In this document: positions 1 to 6,851 of the stretch, piece by piece
How positions within the stretch are numbered: the stretch's first letter is position 1
Layout of the letters: every line of letters starts with the position of its first letter
Origin: Methanobacteriota archaeon
GTDB lineage: Archaea > Thermoplasmatota > Poseidoniia > Poseidoniales > Poseidoniaceae
Length of the DNA: 45,943 nt
Assembly: GCA_004195515.1 (NCBI GenBank)
Contig: PSPR01000013.1
Span: forward strand, 1 to 45,943
Direction of reading: 5' to 3'
Program-made: the position numbers and the translations under genes
Notes under the pieces: generated by a model
The model's input: the letters and a program-made list of their open reading frames with translations, nothing else
Told to the model about the DNA's origin: nothing
Databases searched by the model: none

Positions 1-212
1 CATTCTCCAGTTACGAGATGGTATCCTCCGCGACTGTAATTCCCGACATCATGTGAGGGGCTGTGGGCTGGATTGAATGGCTCATCGAGACTATCAAATT
101 CTTCAACCAAAGTCTCGACTCCAGACCAAGATACTATTGCCGGAGCCAGCAAAGACAGCAGATAAAATGCCAGTCCAAAAATAGTAACCATGCGCATTCT
201 ATCAGCGCTCAT
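1..212 (-). CDS. N-terminal part of an unknown membrane/secreted protein (runs off the window)
   Basis: The reading frame opens at an ATG at 212 and stays open to the window edge, giving 70 residues. After a short charged start (MSADRMRM) there is one hydrophobic segment at about residues 9-28, which could be a signal anchor or signal peptide. A polar, acidic stretch rich in Asp, Glu and Pro follows. No family is recognised. The gene is cut by the window, so total length and later domains are unknown. A second Met at residue 6 or 8 could be the true start. A 51-codon open frame just upstream on the same strand overlaps its start by 11 nt. Confidence 0.6.
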   Translation of the reverse strand, partial: MSADRMRMVTIFGLAFYLLSLLAPAIVSWSGVETLVEEFDSLDEPFNPAHSPSHDVGNYSRGGYHLVTGE

Positions 213-357
213 AAATCCTGATGTTGAGCCTGAAATATAAATCTATCTCCAGCGATGAAAACCAACAAGAAAATAGCCTTGCTAAGAGTTCGATAGCGTC
301 CTCATTCATTCCTGCTTTTGCTGACTCTAATGCCGCACTCGATGCTTTTACTATCAC
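202..357 (-). CDS. Possible small gene or gene remnant upstream of the partial membrane protein
   Basis: A 51-codon minus-strand frame starts at GTG (357) just after a stop and ends at TGA (204-202), overlapping the ATG at 212. The first half reads like real protein (ASSAALESAKAGMNED then AIELLARL), an amphipathic helix. The second half is aromatic-rich and less protein-like. It could be the decayed or frameshifted start of a longer gene, because the surrounding bases hold no other good gene. No clear ribosome-binding site is seen. A 71-codon plus-strand frame lies antisense over 221-436 and looks less convincing. Function unknown. Confidence 0.22.
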   Translation of the reverse strand: MIVKASSAALESAKAGMNEDAIELLARLFSCWFSSLEIDLYFRLNIRIYER

Positions 358-449
358 TTATAATGGACCAATTTATTCAGGTTTAGTGTTGATGAGTAAT
401 CTAATCTGCCGGGAGAAAGTTCATTATCGAGATTAGCCAAAGTTGAGCC

Positions 450-633
450 ATGAGCAAGGCCACCCCCCTCCTGATAGCCCTATTGCTGATGACAACCGCA
501 ATCGCTGGTTGCTTCGATCAAAGTTGAAGCGCCGGTTGAGAAAACTCCAGTCTCTTATGATAATGTAGCCGATATTACCGCGCATAAAATCGAAGCAAAA
601 AAATCGGCATTTACTAAAGTTCAAGACTCTTGA
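450..633 (+). pseudogene. Small lipoprotein gene interrupted by a +1 frameshift
   Basis: From ATG 450 the frame encodes a clean lipoprotein signal sequence, MSKATPLLIALLLMTTAIAG followed by Cys21, so the lipobox is IAGC. It stops after 25 codons at TGA (525-527). Skipping the single base at 519 makes the frame continue as lysine- and valine-rich sequence (KVEAPVEKTPVSYDN and onward) to TGA at 631-633, giving about 61 residues in total. Both halves look coding, so this is either a real frameshift mutation or an assembly/sequencing error. The product would be a tiny surface lipoprotein of unknown role. Its end overlaps the end of the convergent sodX by 13 nt. Confidence 0.5.
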
Positions 634-914
634 TACGCGGTTATTGCGCTTGGCTGAATCAAGCCAAAGTTGTGAGAATCTTCAGAGGCGAGCGGATCTG
701 GATTATCACCTTGAACAAAAATCCCTTCGGCTCTTATTTCTTTAATTCTTTTCAGACAAATTACTTTTGGTTTAAATGGGTGAAAAAATGCAATCAGGTC
801 AGATTTTTTTAGCTCTTGGCCGTTGAATTCTGTAAAATCAACAATCGATCCATCAGACCAAGTTGGCCACATTGAATCGCCTTTGACGATCACTTTCACG
901 ATGCGCGAATCCAT
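621..914 (-). CDS. sodX: Nickel-type superoxide dismutase maturation protease (S24/S26 fold)
   Basis: This 97-residue soluble protein has the signal-peptidase/LexA-type fold signature. Ser14 sits in GDSMWPT (nucleophile). Lys55 in ICLKRI is the likely general base. GDNPDPLASEDSHNFG at about 69-84 matches the conserved C-terminal box. It has no membrane segment, as expected for the small NiSOD-associated peptidase rather than a secretory leader peptidase. It starts 19 nt inside the end of sodN, so the two are translationally coupled. The known family role is to trim the NiSOD propeptide and expose the N-terminal His that binds nickel. The pairing makes the assignment strong. Confidence 0.88.
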   Translation of the reverse strand: MDSRIVKVIVKGDSMWPTWSDGSIVDFTEFNGQELKKSDLIAFFHPFKPKVICLKRIKEIRAEGIFVQGDNPDPLASEDSHNFGLIQPSAITAYQES

Positions 915-1345
915 GGGACTTCACGGCCTTTGATCGCCCAAAATAAATTGTGAATGTTTTCGATTGCATCCATTAATTCCTGTGCGTGAGTTGGTGAGAC
1001 CTCGACCTTACATGCCGAGCAAAGTTTTGCTGCCTGCCAGAAGGTATTGTGAATTCCGGGGTTGGTTTCCAAATGAACCGGCTTGAAGAAATCGGTCCAC
1101 AGAACCAATAATTCACTCTTGCACTTGTGTGCTTCCTCTTCCTTGATGGCTGCATATCGACTCATTGTGTTGATATAAGCAGCCATTGCTGGCCCGTCAT
1201 CGGTAGACGGGCAGGTTAAAGCGACCATTTTATTGGTCATGGATTGTACAGCTTCACCTGCGATGCGAGCACTAGCAGGGTCATACACTCCGCATGGTCC
1301 ATCACAGTGGGCTTCGGCGACGATAATTTTGGTTTTTTCACTCAT
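896..1345 (-). CDS. sodN: Nickel superoxide dismutase (NiSOD)
   Basis: The protein carries the nickel hook HCDGPCGVY, the diagnostic H-C-x-x-P-C-G-x-Y motif, at residues 13-21. His13, Cys14 and Cys18 correspond to His1, Cys2 and Cys6 of mature NiSOD. A 12-residue propeptide (MSEKTKIIVAEA) precedes it and the mature enzyme would be about 137 residues. I chose ATG 1345 over the in-frame ATG at 1360 because GGAG lies 9 nt before 1345. NiSOD disproportionates superoxide to oxygen and hydrogen peroxide. It acts in the cytoplasm as a hexameric helical bundle, and using nickel avoids the need for iron or manganese, which suits the sunlit ocean. The gene overlaps the downstream maturation protease by 19 nt. 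Its presence in an archaeon suggests lateral acquisition (inference). Confidence 0.92.
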   Translation of the reverse strand: MSEKTKIIVAEAHCDGPCGVYDPASARIAGEAVQSMTNKMVALTCPSTDDGPAMAAYINTMSRYAAIKEEEAHKCKSELLVLWTDFFKPVHLETNPGIHNTFWQAAKLCSACKVEVSPTHAQELMDAIENIHNLFWAIKGREVPWIRAS

Positions 1346-1495
1346 CGGTTTAATCTCCATTAACCATGCGACAATGGCGGCATCATATCAAGGTGTGCGT
1401 CGTTTAAGATTGTTGACGACATGGCCTTTAGTCAAGGCAGAGTCCCACAATGGTTATGTGTGTCGGGAAGGTCGGTTGACATACAGGTGATTCTT

Positions 1496-2440
1496 ATGAA
1501 GGCTCTGCGACGTTCCATGTTCTTGCTGGCACTCTATCTTACAAGCATGCTTCTAGTTGCTACCCCTGCTGCAGCACAAGTTTCCGTACCAGCGGTTGAT
1601 TTGTCGTGTAGCACAGTTTATGCATCGGGTTCTATCGAGATTGATGTATATCCTGGTGCAGCACTTTCCGGCTATGCTAATTGCCGTGTTGCAAACCCAA
1701 CCACTTATATCGAGCGCATTCAAATTCAAGTGGTTGCAGATGGATTATCGGTTGCAGGAGCAGGAACAGTCACCGTCGGTGGAAACTCCGAAACAGATGT
1801 TCAAGTCACTATCCGTGCTAACCCCCGAATGCAGATGGGAAGTCAGCAACTCAAGGTTACTGCAACAGTAATCGAAGCAAACGGTGCAACTCCACCAAAT
1901 AATGCTGAGTCGCAATATACCATGATTATCGCTATCATGCAATTCAGTCGTCTTCAGGTTGAGGCTACAGAGTCTTTCTTACAACTAGGTCCTCGAACCG
2001 ATCACAACTTTGAGTTCAAGGTCTTTAACCAAGGCAATTGGGCTGACAAGTTCAAGGTTGGAGTCACCGATAACTCTCGAGACAAATTAGAAGAAAATGG
2101 ATTCACGATATCTATCCCAATGGTTTCGGTTGAAATCGAAGTAGGCAACGTGCCTCAGAAAGTTCGTATTATGGTTCGAACTCCAAAGAATCAGGGTTGG
2201 ACAGATGAATACCACACCTTGGAATTTACGGCTGAATCTGAATTTTCTTGCCGGCACGAAAAGAGTGGATGTAATTCCCAAACTCAGATGGTCACCATCT
2301 ATGTCCGTGGTATTTATCTACCAGGATTCGAGATCATCCCATCTTTATCCATGCTTGGATTAGCAGCAGCAGTCCTCGCTCGTCGAAACCTCGACGATGA
2401 AGAGGAATTGGAGTTGCGTGAAGCGGCTCCCGGCCTGTGA
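1496..2440 (+). CDS. Secreted surface protein with PGF-like C-terminal sorting tail
   Basis: This 314-residue protein has a signal peptide (residues 1-27, ending in ATPAAA before Gln28). Its beta-rich body resembles the NEW/CARDB class of Ig-like modules. The C-terminus is tripartite: LPGF (Pro276-Gly277-Phe278), a hydrophobic stretch, then ALARRN-type basic residues and an acidic tail. Such PGF/TM/Arg tails are processed by archaeosortase A in haloarchaea and methanogens. Whether that holds here is inference, and the long acidic extension after the Arg pair is atypical. The start at 1496 is preferred because AGGTGA lies 5 nt upstream and a good signal peptide begins there. It is divergent from sodN and followed by a perfect hairpin. 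Confidence 0.7.
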   Translation: MKALRRSMFLLALYLTSMLLVATPAAAQVSVPAVDLSCSTVYASGSIEIDVYPGAALSGYANCRVANPTTYIERIQIQVVADGLSVAGAGTVTVGGNSETDVQVTIRANPRMQMGSQQLKVTATVIEANGATPPNNAESQYTMIIAIMQFSRLQVEATESFLQLGPRTDHNFEFKVFNQGNWADKFKVGVTDNSRDKLEENGFTISIPMVSVEIEVGNVPQKVRIMVRTPKNQGWTDEYHTLEFTAESEFSCRHEKSGCNSQTQMVTIYVRGIYLPGFEIIPSLSMLGLAAAVLARRNLDDEEELELREAAPGL

Positions 2441-2464
2441 CGTTAAATTACAAATATGGACCTT

Positions 2465-2485
2465 CAACCCCTCAAAGAGGGGTTG
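2465..2485 (+). terminator. Perfect 9-bp stem-loop after the PGF-tail protein
   Basis: CAACCCCTC, loop AAA, then GAGGGGTTG: a perfect inverted repeat 25 nt past the stop at 2440. No long T-run follows, so it may act as a transcript-end or processing hairpin rather than an intrinsic terminator. Confidence 0.45.
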
Positions 2486-2539
2486 GGTTGATAACATAGC
2501 GATGCACATCGCAAATTGCTCAAAGAGCAGGTGATTGAA

Positions 2540-3676
2540 ATGGGTGGACTACTCGACAAGGCAGAAAAAGTCGCAGAAGCTGTGGATGCAACTCTAGATT
2601 TGGAAGTGAATTCAAATCACAAAGAAGCGATGATTTCTGATGAAGGCATGAAAGGTGCACTATTTCAAATCGCAGGATCTATTGGTTTATTGGTAATTCT
2701 GGGTCTGATATTCTACTTCAAATATGTGAATTGGTACCTCTTTGGAGTTTCACTAATTGTGAGTTGGGCCGTTTTCAATGCTCAAGAATTAATTGAAAAG
2801 AATTTCAACCCCACCAAATTGATTGCAACCGCAGTTGGTTGGCTTGTATTATCGATGGCGGTAATGGGTGGAAGTTTCTTTATTGGTGCTGCAGGCGGAG
2901 TAAAAATCACCGAGATTACTTTCGATGAAGATGATGACCAACTTCGAATTACCGTTTACGGCAGTTCTGGAGATGACTTCCATTTAGAAGTTGTAAAAGA
3001 AGGAACTACTCTATGTTCTGATGATGGCTCAATCGGCATGGATAAAACCACAATTTCATTCCCAATAGCCGATTGTTGGGATGGTAATGCGTTCGATGAA
3101 TCGGGCGATGATGTTATCGAATATCTTGCCGTTGTGAGTTCTGGCTCTGACGTGGACTCATATAAGGTGCCTCCAGCCATCATGTCTAGAGAGATTACAG
3201 GTGCTTTGGTAAAAGTAGTCGAGCTAACCTCGACTACCGATAATGTTGAGTACGATGGTCTTCAGGTCGATATGATTCTAGGAATTGATTCTGAAACCAA
3301 TACCTACATCTTTGGCAATGGTGCTTATGGTGGTTCAGAACCTTTGTTGATCAAGGCTGATTGGTCAGCAACTATCGAAGTTCTATATGGTGGAGACACC
3401 GTTTATACCTACTCGAAAATAACTTCAAATGAAGGATTAGCGAGTGGAGTTGGCGAATTCGATTTAGGTTGGGTTCAGATCACATCGAATTCAGGCGGAA
3501 ACTTAGATAGGTCTCATTTCTACCAAGATGACGGTTGTTATACCTTCAAGATCTCCGTCAAGAATGAAATCACTGGTCAAACATTGGTCGATGACCGTAG
3601 TCAATTGGAATTATTCTGGGACGATAACGAAGCCGATGACGATTCCGCCAATGATCAAAGTGCTCAAAACTGTTGA
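2540..3676 (+). CDS. Membrane protein with three TM segments and a beta-rich outer domain
   Basis: No family is recognised for this 378-residue protein. An amphipathic N-terminus (1-38) leads into three hydrophobic segments at about 40-60, 64-84 and 94-117. About 260 residues of acidic beta-rich sequence follow, with a Cys pair near GTTLCSDDG/ADCWDG and a final ASP/Asn-rich tail ending in Cys. The start at ATG 2540 is preferred over the upstream TTG at 2516 because AGGTGAT lies just before it. With three segments, the C-terminal domain is likely outside the cell. It sits downstream of the PGF-tail protein on the same strand and converges on the acylphosphatase-like gene with no gap. Confidence 0.65.
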   Translation: MGGLLDKAEKVAEAVDATLDLEVNSNHKEAMISDEGMKGALFQIAGSIGLLVILGLIFYFKYVNWYLFGVSLIVSWAVFNAQELIEKNFNPTKLIATAVGWLVLSMAVMGGSFFIGAAGGVKITEITFDEDDDQLRITVYGSSGDDFHLEVVKEGTTLCSDDGSIGMDKTTISFPIADCWDGNAFDESGDDVIEYLAVVSSGSDVDSYKVPPAIMSREITGALVKVVELTSTTDNVEYDGLQVDMILGIDSETNTYIFGNGAYGGSEPLLIKADWSATIEVLYGGDTVYTYSKITSNEGLASGVGEFDLGWVQITSNSGGNLDRSHFYQDDGCYTFKISVKNEITGQTLVDDRSQLELFWDDNEADDDSANDQSAQNC

Positions 3677-4333
3677 TTAATTTGTTGTATTTTCATCGAT
3701 TGTACTCAGTAAATTGATCATTAAATTTTGATTTTGAATCATCTGATTTGATTTTCCATCAATTGAATCCAATTTGTCATTCATCGAATCCAATTTGTTA
3801 TTCATCATATCCAATTTGTTATTCATCAGATCCAATTTGTTATTCATCAGATCCAATTTGTTATCCATAACCTCCAATTTGTCCAATATTTTTATTAGAA
3901 CTGTATTGATTCTATCCAATGAAATTGTCATCCGGTCTAGACCATCACCCATCCGGTCTAAAGCATCACCCATCCGGTCGAGTTTATCCAAGGCGAGGTC
4001 GAACCGATCGGCCTCGCCCTCAATCGAATTTGGCACCCTGCACATTGGCATCGGCAGGCCTCCCCTTACTACTAGAGCATCCTTCACTTTTATTTTTACA
4101 CCGAGTTCATTCATAAGTTTGGTGGTGACCTCGATGAAAGTGGTCATTGAATTATTAGAACCACTAATCACAGTTTTCACAAGTTTTCCGTCGGTTTGGT
4201 CATTGAAAATCAATCCTTCTAGACCACTTTGGTTCGCTATTTTTATTATTTTCCTTCTGAATCCCTTCATCTGGACTTCACCAATAAGGTGAATCGATTT
4301 GCTGACCCAATCCATTTCAATTGTTGCTTGCAT
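3677..4333 (-). CDS. Acylphosphatase-like domain fused to a heptad-repeat coiled coil
   Basis: Residues 12-95 look like acylphosphatase. GEVQMKGFR matches the G-x-V-Q-G-x-x-F-R loop with Arg26 as the phosphate-binding residue, and Asn44 in IFND fits the catalytic Asn position. The loop is altered from the usual QGV, so activity is uncertain. From about 113 to 210 the sequence is a near-perfect chain of seven-residue units (LDRMGD-A, LDLMNNK), which should form a parallel coiled coil. Total length is 218 residues against about 90 for ordinary acylphosphatase. GAGGT directly abuts the start ATG. The protein has no signal peptide and is probably cytoplasmic and oligomeric. The substrate is not predictable. 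Confidence 0.62.
   Translation of the reverse strand: MQATIEMDWVSKSIHLIGEVQMKGFRRKIIKIANQSGLEGLIFNDQTDGKLVKTVISGSNNSMTTFIEVTTKLMNELGVKIKVKDALVVRGGLPMPMCRVPNSIEGEADRFDLALDKLDRMGDALDRMGDGLDRMTISLDRINTVLIKILDKLEVMDNKLDLMNNKLDLMNNKLDMMNNKLDSMNDKLDSIDGKSNQMIQNQNLMINLLSTIDENTTN
3769..3884 (-). repeat. 21-bp tandem DNA repeats coding for coiled-coil heptads
   Basis: Six head-to-tail units of 21 bp, each starting CCAATTTGT on the plus strand, lie at 3769, 3790, 3811, 3832, 3853 and 3874. Two neighbouring units (3811-3831 and 3832-3852) are identical. Each unit encodes one heptad of the LDxMNNK type. Recent unit duplication is the likely origin. Confidence 0.85.
3929..3980 (-). repeat. Second 21-bp tandem repeat block in the same gene
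   Basis: Units starting CATCCGGTC occur at 3929, 3950 and 3971, each 21 bp apart. They encode the LDRMGD heptads. The unit differs in sequence from the block at 3769-3884, so two separate expansions built one coiled coil. Confidence 0.8.
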
Positions 4334-4454
4334 ACCTCATTAAATTTGTAGGCAAAGCAACTACATGTTTCCGGTGACCCCATGAACAAAAGTGAAAGTA
4401 AAACAGAACATCAGTACTAAAGTACTGGATTCTAAGCAAAGGTGAATGTGAAAA

Positions 4455-6098
4455 TTAATTGATGGAGCCAATGTCTTCATCCTCAACTTCAACTTCGACT
4501 TCATCATTTTCTTTGTGAGCCTTATTTCTGCTGGAGATAAAGAAGAGAATACCTCCAATCGCTAAACCGATGAAAATGGGTACAGTTAGATTAGCACCAT
4601 CTTCTTCTGCATCTGCCCAAACAACGGTATTTGAGGTGGCAAATGATCCAGATCCAACATTGATGCCTTCGAATGAATCAGGGATATAAACGCCGCACTC
4701 GAGGGTTTTTGACCCTTCATATGCTTCATCCCAATTAATTGGAACCTCGACGGTTTCACCGGCTTCAATCAAGGTCTTTACAGTTAATCCGATGTTGACA
4801 TCTTCGCCACCACTAGTGCATTCTAGGAAAATATTTGCAGAAGCAGAGCCGCTATTTTCTATGCTAACCATTACTCCAAGACGCTTATTTGTAACCGCAT
4901 TAGAATCGCTTTCCACAATCGATAAAACCTCAATCATTGGAAGATCTATTTCAACATCGAAATGATTGGTGAGTGGAATTGATTCTACAGTAATGGAATA
5001 ATCTCCCCAGGTATTGGAAATTGTAGCGACACCACTTGCTGATTCGGTATGGAGATCTCCATTTCCATCTTGCCAGCGAACCAAACGGCTTCGCTCGGTT
5101 GGTCCAATTATGATGATATTATCTGTACATTCTGCAGAGGTTTGTTGAACATAGGAGCAATCACCGAGGCTTCCTAATTCAATTGAGTCATAGCCAATGT
5201 CTGTTGGGCTGAATGTGATATTAGACGATTGTACTCCGACGGTTCTAGAGGTCAATATATTGATCCAATTATCGATAAAGTCACCAGTACCATTCGAATT
5301 GATCCAGGTGATACTAGCATCGTCCCAGACGATTATATCTTCATCGGTTAGAGAGCCAGAAAGACTACTTCCACTAATGATGAGAGCTCCGGTCACATCG
5401 ATTGGCCCGGTTCCTTCAAGGGTTGAATCTATGATTGAACAATTTGCTGAACAATCGATGCTTGGCCCAATAACTATTGCTGAATTAATTGTTAGTTGGC
5501 CATTATTAACGATGGACCATGCTTGGGAATCATATTCAGTTACGACAGATAATCCATCGCCGTCCAAGTCTTCGGGTTGAAGTATGAACGGTGTATTGCC
5601 TTGAGGTGAAACTTGAATATCATCGATTGCTACAACTTGGAAGGTTAGATGGAAGACCGAAATCACGATATTTGCTTGTTCGAGGCTACCATTCCAATCG
5701 AATACATCTCCGGTCCAGTTTTCAAAGGTTTGATTTTCAATCGTGAAGGTAAGAGGATAAATTACTTCATCGTGGAAATTTAAGCGAATTGTTCCCGTTG
5801 GCCCAGCATTGTTTACTGGTATGATGATATTTGACCAACCAGCCAAAACCAATTTGGATGGTGCTATCGTGCTGAGATTTCCAGAAATAATTAATTCAGC
5901 GCCGTCCTCGATGACAAATGATGCATTGTCATCGACGATATAATCGCCGGAAATGGTCAAGGTCGATCCGGTTTTCACGGTCGTCAGGCCAGAGATATTT
6001 CCACTATCGGACCACTCATCATCAGAATCGATATCTGCAGCAGAAACCCCGATGAGGCTGCCCAAAACTAAGAAGGTTAGGAAAAAAGCGCTTCGCAT
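4455..6098 (-). CDS. Secreted surface protein with one C-terminal membrane anchor
   Basis: This 547-residue protein has a signal peptide (MRSAFFLTFLVLGSLIGVSA). The middle, with phrases such as LTISGDYIVDDNASF and ELIISGNL, looks like a parallel beta-helix or adhesin stem. A CARDB/Ig-like module follows near residues 390-490 (IENSGSASANIFLEC). One TM segment at about 504-522 and a very acidic cytoplasmic tail of some 22 residues end it. ATG 6098 is chosen because AAGGTAAT lies just before it and the signal peptide starts there; an upstream in-frame ATG adds 12 unlikely residues. It lies 54 nt downstream of carS on the same strand, separated by a hairpin. The ligand is unknown. Confidence 0.68.
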   Translation of the reverse strand: MRSAFFLTFLVLGSLIGVSAADIDSDDEWSDSGNISGLTTVKTGSTLTISGDYIVDDNASFVIEDGAELIISGNLSTIAPSKLVLAGWSNIIIPVNNAGPTGTIRLNFHDEVIYPLTFTIENQTFENWTGDVFDWNGSLEQANIVISVFHLTFQVVAIDDIQVSPQGNTPFILQPEDLDGDGLSVVTEYDSQAWSIVNNGQLTINSAIVIGPSIDCSANCSIIDSTLEGTGPIDVTGALIISGSSLSGSLTDEDIIVWDDASITWINSNGTGDFIDNWINILTSRTVGVQSSNITFSPTDIGYDSIELGSLGDCSYVQQTSAECTDNIIIIGPTERSRLVRWQDGNGDLHTESASGVATISNTWGDYSITVESIPLTNHFDVEIDLPMIEVLSIVESDSNAVTNKRLGVMVSIENSGSASANIFLECTSGGEDVNIGLTVKTLIEAGETVEVPINWDEAYEGSKTLECGVYIPDSFEGINVGSGSFATSNTVVWADAEEDGANLTVPIFIGLAIGGILFFISSRNKAHKENDEVEVEVEDEDIGSIN

Positions 6099-6131
6099 GA
6101 TTACCTTGTGGGGGCCACTTGCAAATGAATT

Positions 6132-6146
6132 CACCCCTATGGGGTG
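6132..6146 (-). terminator. Perfect 6-bp stem-loop between carS and the surface-protein gene
   Basis: CACCCC, TAT, GGGGTG, immediately 3' of the carS stop (6153) in the minus-strand transcript. It has the same three-base-loop style as the hairpins at 2465 and 29814. Confidence 0.4.
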
Positions 6147-6152
6147 TAATAA

Positions 6153-6761
6153 TCAATATGGAACGTCTTTCCAACCGATTTTGTAACCGATCAAATTGAA
6201 TGAGCGGTGCAAAATAGGTGTAATACCGATTAACAACGCCATCGGTAACAATAGTGTTCGGTCGCCGTGAGCGGCGCTGGTCAAGAAAATTTGACCGAAA
6301 ACGAAGACTGAAATTGCGAAAGGTAAAGTGTCTAATAGTGGGGCCTTTGATGATACATCGCCTTCACGCTTCATACCTTTTCGGCGCTTGAAAAAAGAAC
6401 CGGTCGAATCCCCGACCAAGCTGGTAAAACCGAGGAATGTGCCGAGGAAAAATGCATTTGCAGTCCAACCGCTGGCACCTTCGGTTGGTGAGATAAAAAT
6501 CCAAGTTGCAGGAATCATTGTCATCAATGCACAAAGAAGACCAGATGTTAGTGAACCACCAACCAATCCGTTCCAGGTCTTACCGTCGCCTAGAATTCGG
6601 TTACCATCCTTGTGGACGCGACCGCCATCGATAGGCCATGGACCATATCCGGTTTTGGGCAACCATTTGCCCCACATCATCGCAAAGGTGTTAACCAAAA
6701 AGCCGGGGAGGTAAATCCAGAGGCAAAATAACATCAACTCAAAGGTGTTACCCTCGTACAT
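6153..6761 (-). CDS. carS: CDP-archaeol synthase (CDP-2,3-bis-(O-geranylgeranyl)-sn-glycerol synthase)
   Basis: This 202-residue polytopic membrane protein carries the CarS/DUF46 signature: IDGGRVHKDGNRILGDGKTW at 44-63, then GDSTGSFFKRRKGM at 117-130 and a conserved Asp in PLLDTLPF (144). The enzyme activates the diether lipid precursor with CTP to give CDP-archaeol, the branch point for archaeal polar head groups. It is inserted in the cytoplasmic membrane. Length and motif order match the archaeal family, so this is one of the firmest calls and a key sign of an archaeal host. Its start is divergent from purD across about 90 bp. A second Met at residue 10 is an alternative start, with GAGGGT about 14 nt before it. 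Confidence 0.92.
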   Translation of the reverse strand: MYEGNTFELMLFCLWIYLPGFLVNTFAMMWGKWLPKTGYGPWPIDGGRVHKDGNRILGDGKTWNGLVGGSLTSGLLCALMTMIPATWIFISPTEGASGWTANAFFLGTFLGFTSLVGDSTGSFFKRRKGMKREGDVSSKAPLLDTLPFAISVFVFGQIFLTSAAHGDRTLLLPMALLIGITPILHRSFNLIGYKIGWKDVPY

Positions 6762-6766
6762 AATTC

Positions 6767-6794
6767 AGGGTCGGGCTGGTCAAGCCCTTGAACC
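6767..6794. other. Imperfect inverted repeat in the carS/purD divergent promoter region
   Basis: AGGGT-C-GGGCT, loop GGTCA, AGCCC-TTGA-ACCCT: two 5-bp stems separated by an internal loop. It sits between divergent genes and could be an operator or an RNA element. No known regulator site is recognised. Confidence 0.25.
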
Positions 6795-6851
6795 CTCTTA
6801 GCAAATTAACTGCGAAGATACCTTATTTGCTTGGTCGGCTTGGCAACCGAT

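Noticed and set aside
221-436. 71-codon plus-strand frame with ATG start
   Set aside because: No ribosome-binding site and weak protein character; the opposite strand reads better in part of it.
1233-1490. 85-codon plus-strand frame over the sodN start
   Set aside because: Antisense shadow of sodN, whose metal motif and protease partner make it the real gene.
3769-3884. Regular 21-bp repeats that could suggest a CRISPR array
   Set aside because: Units are head to tail with no spacers and translate to coiled-coil heptads inside an open frame.
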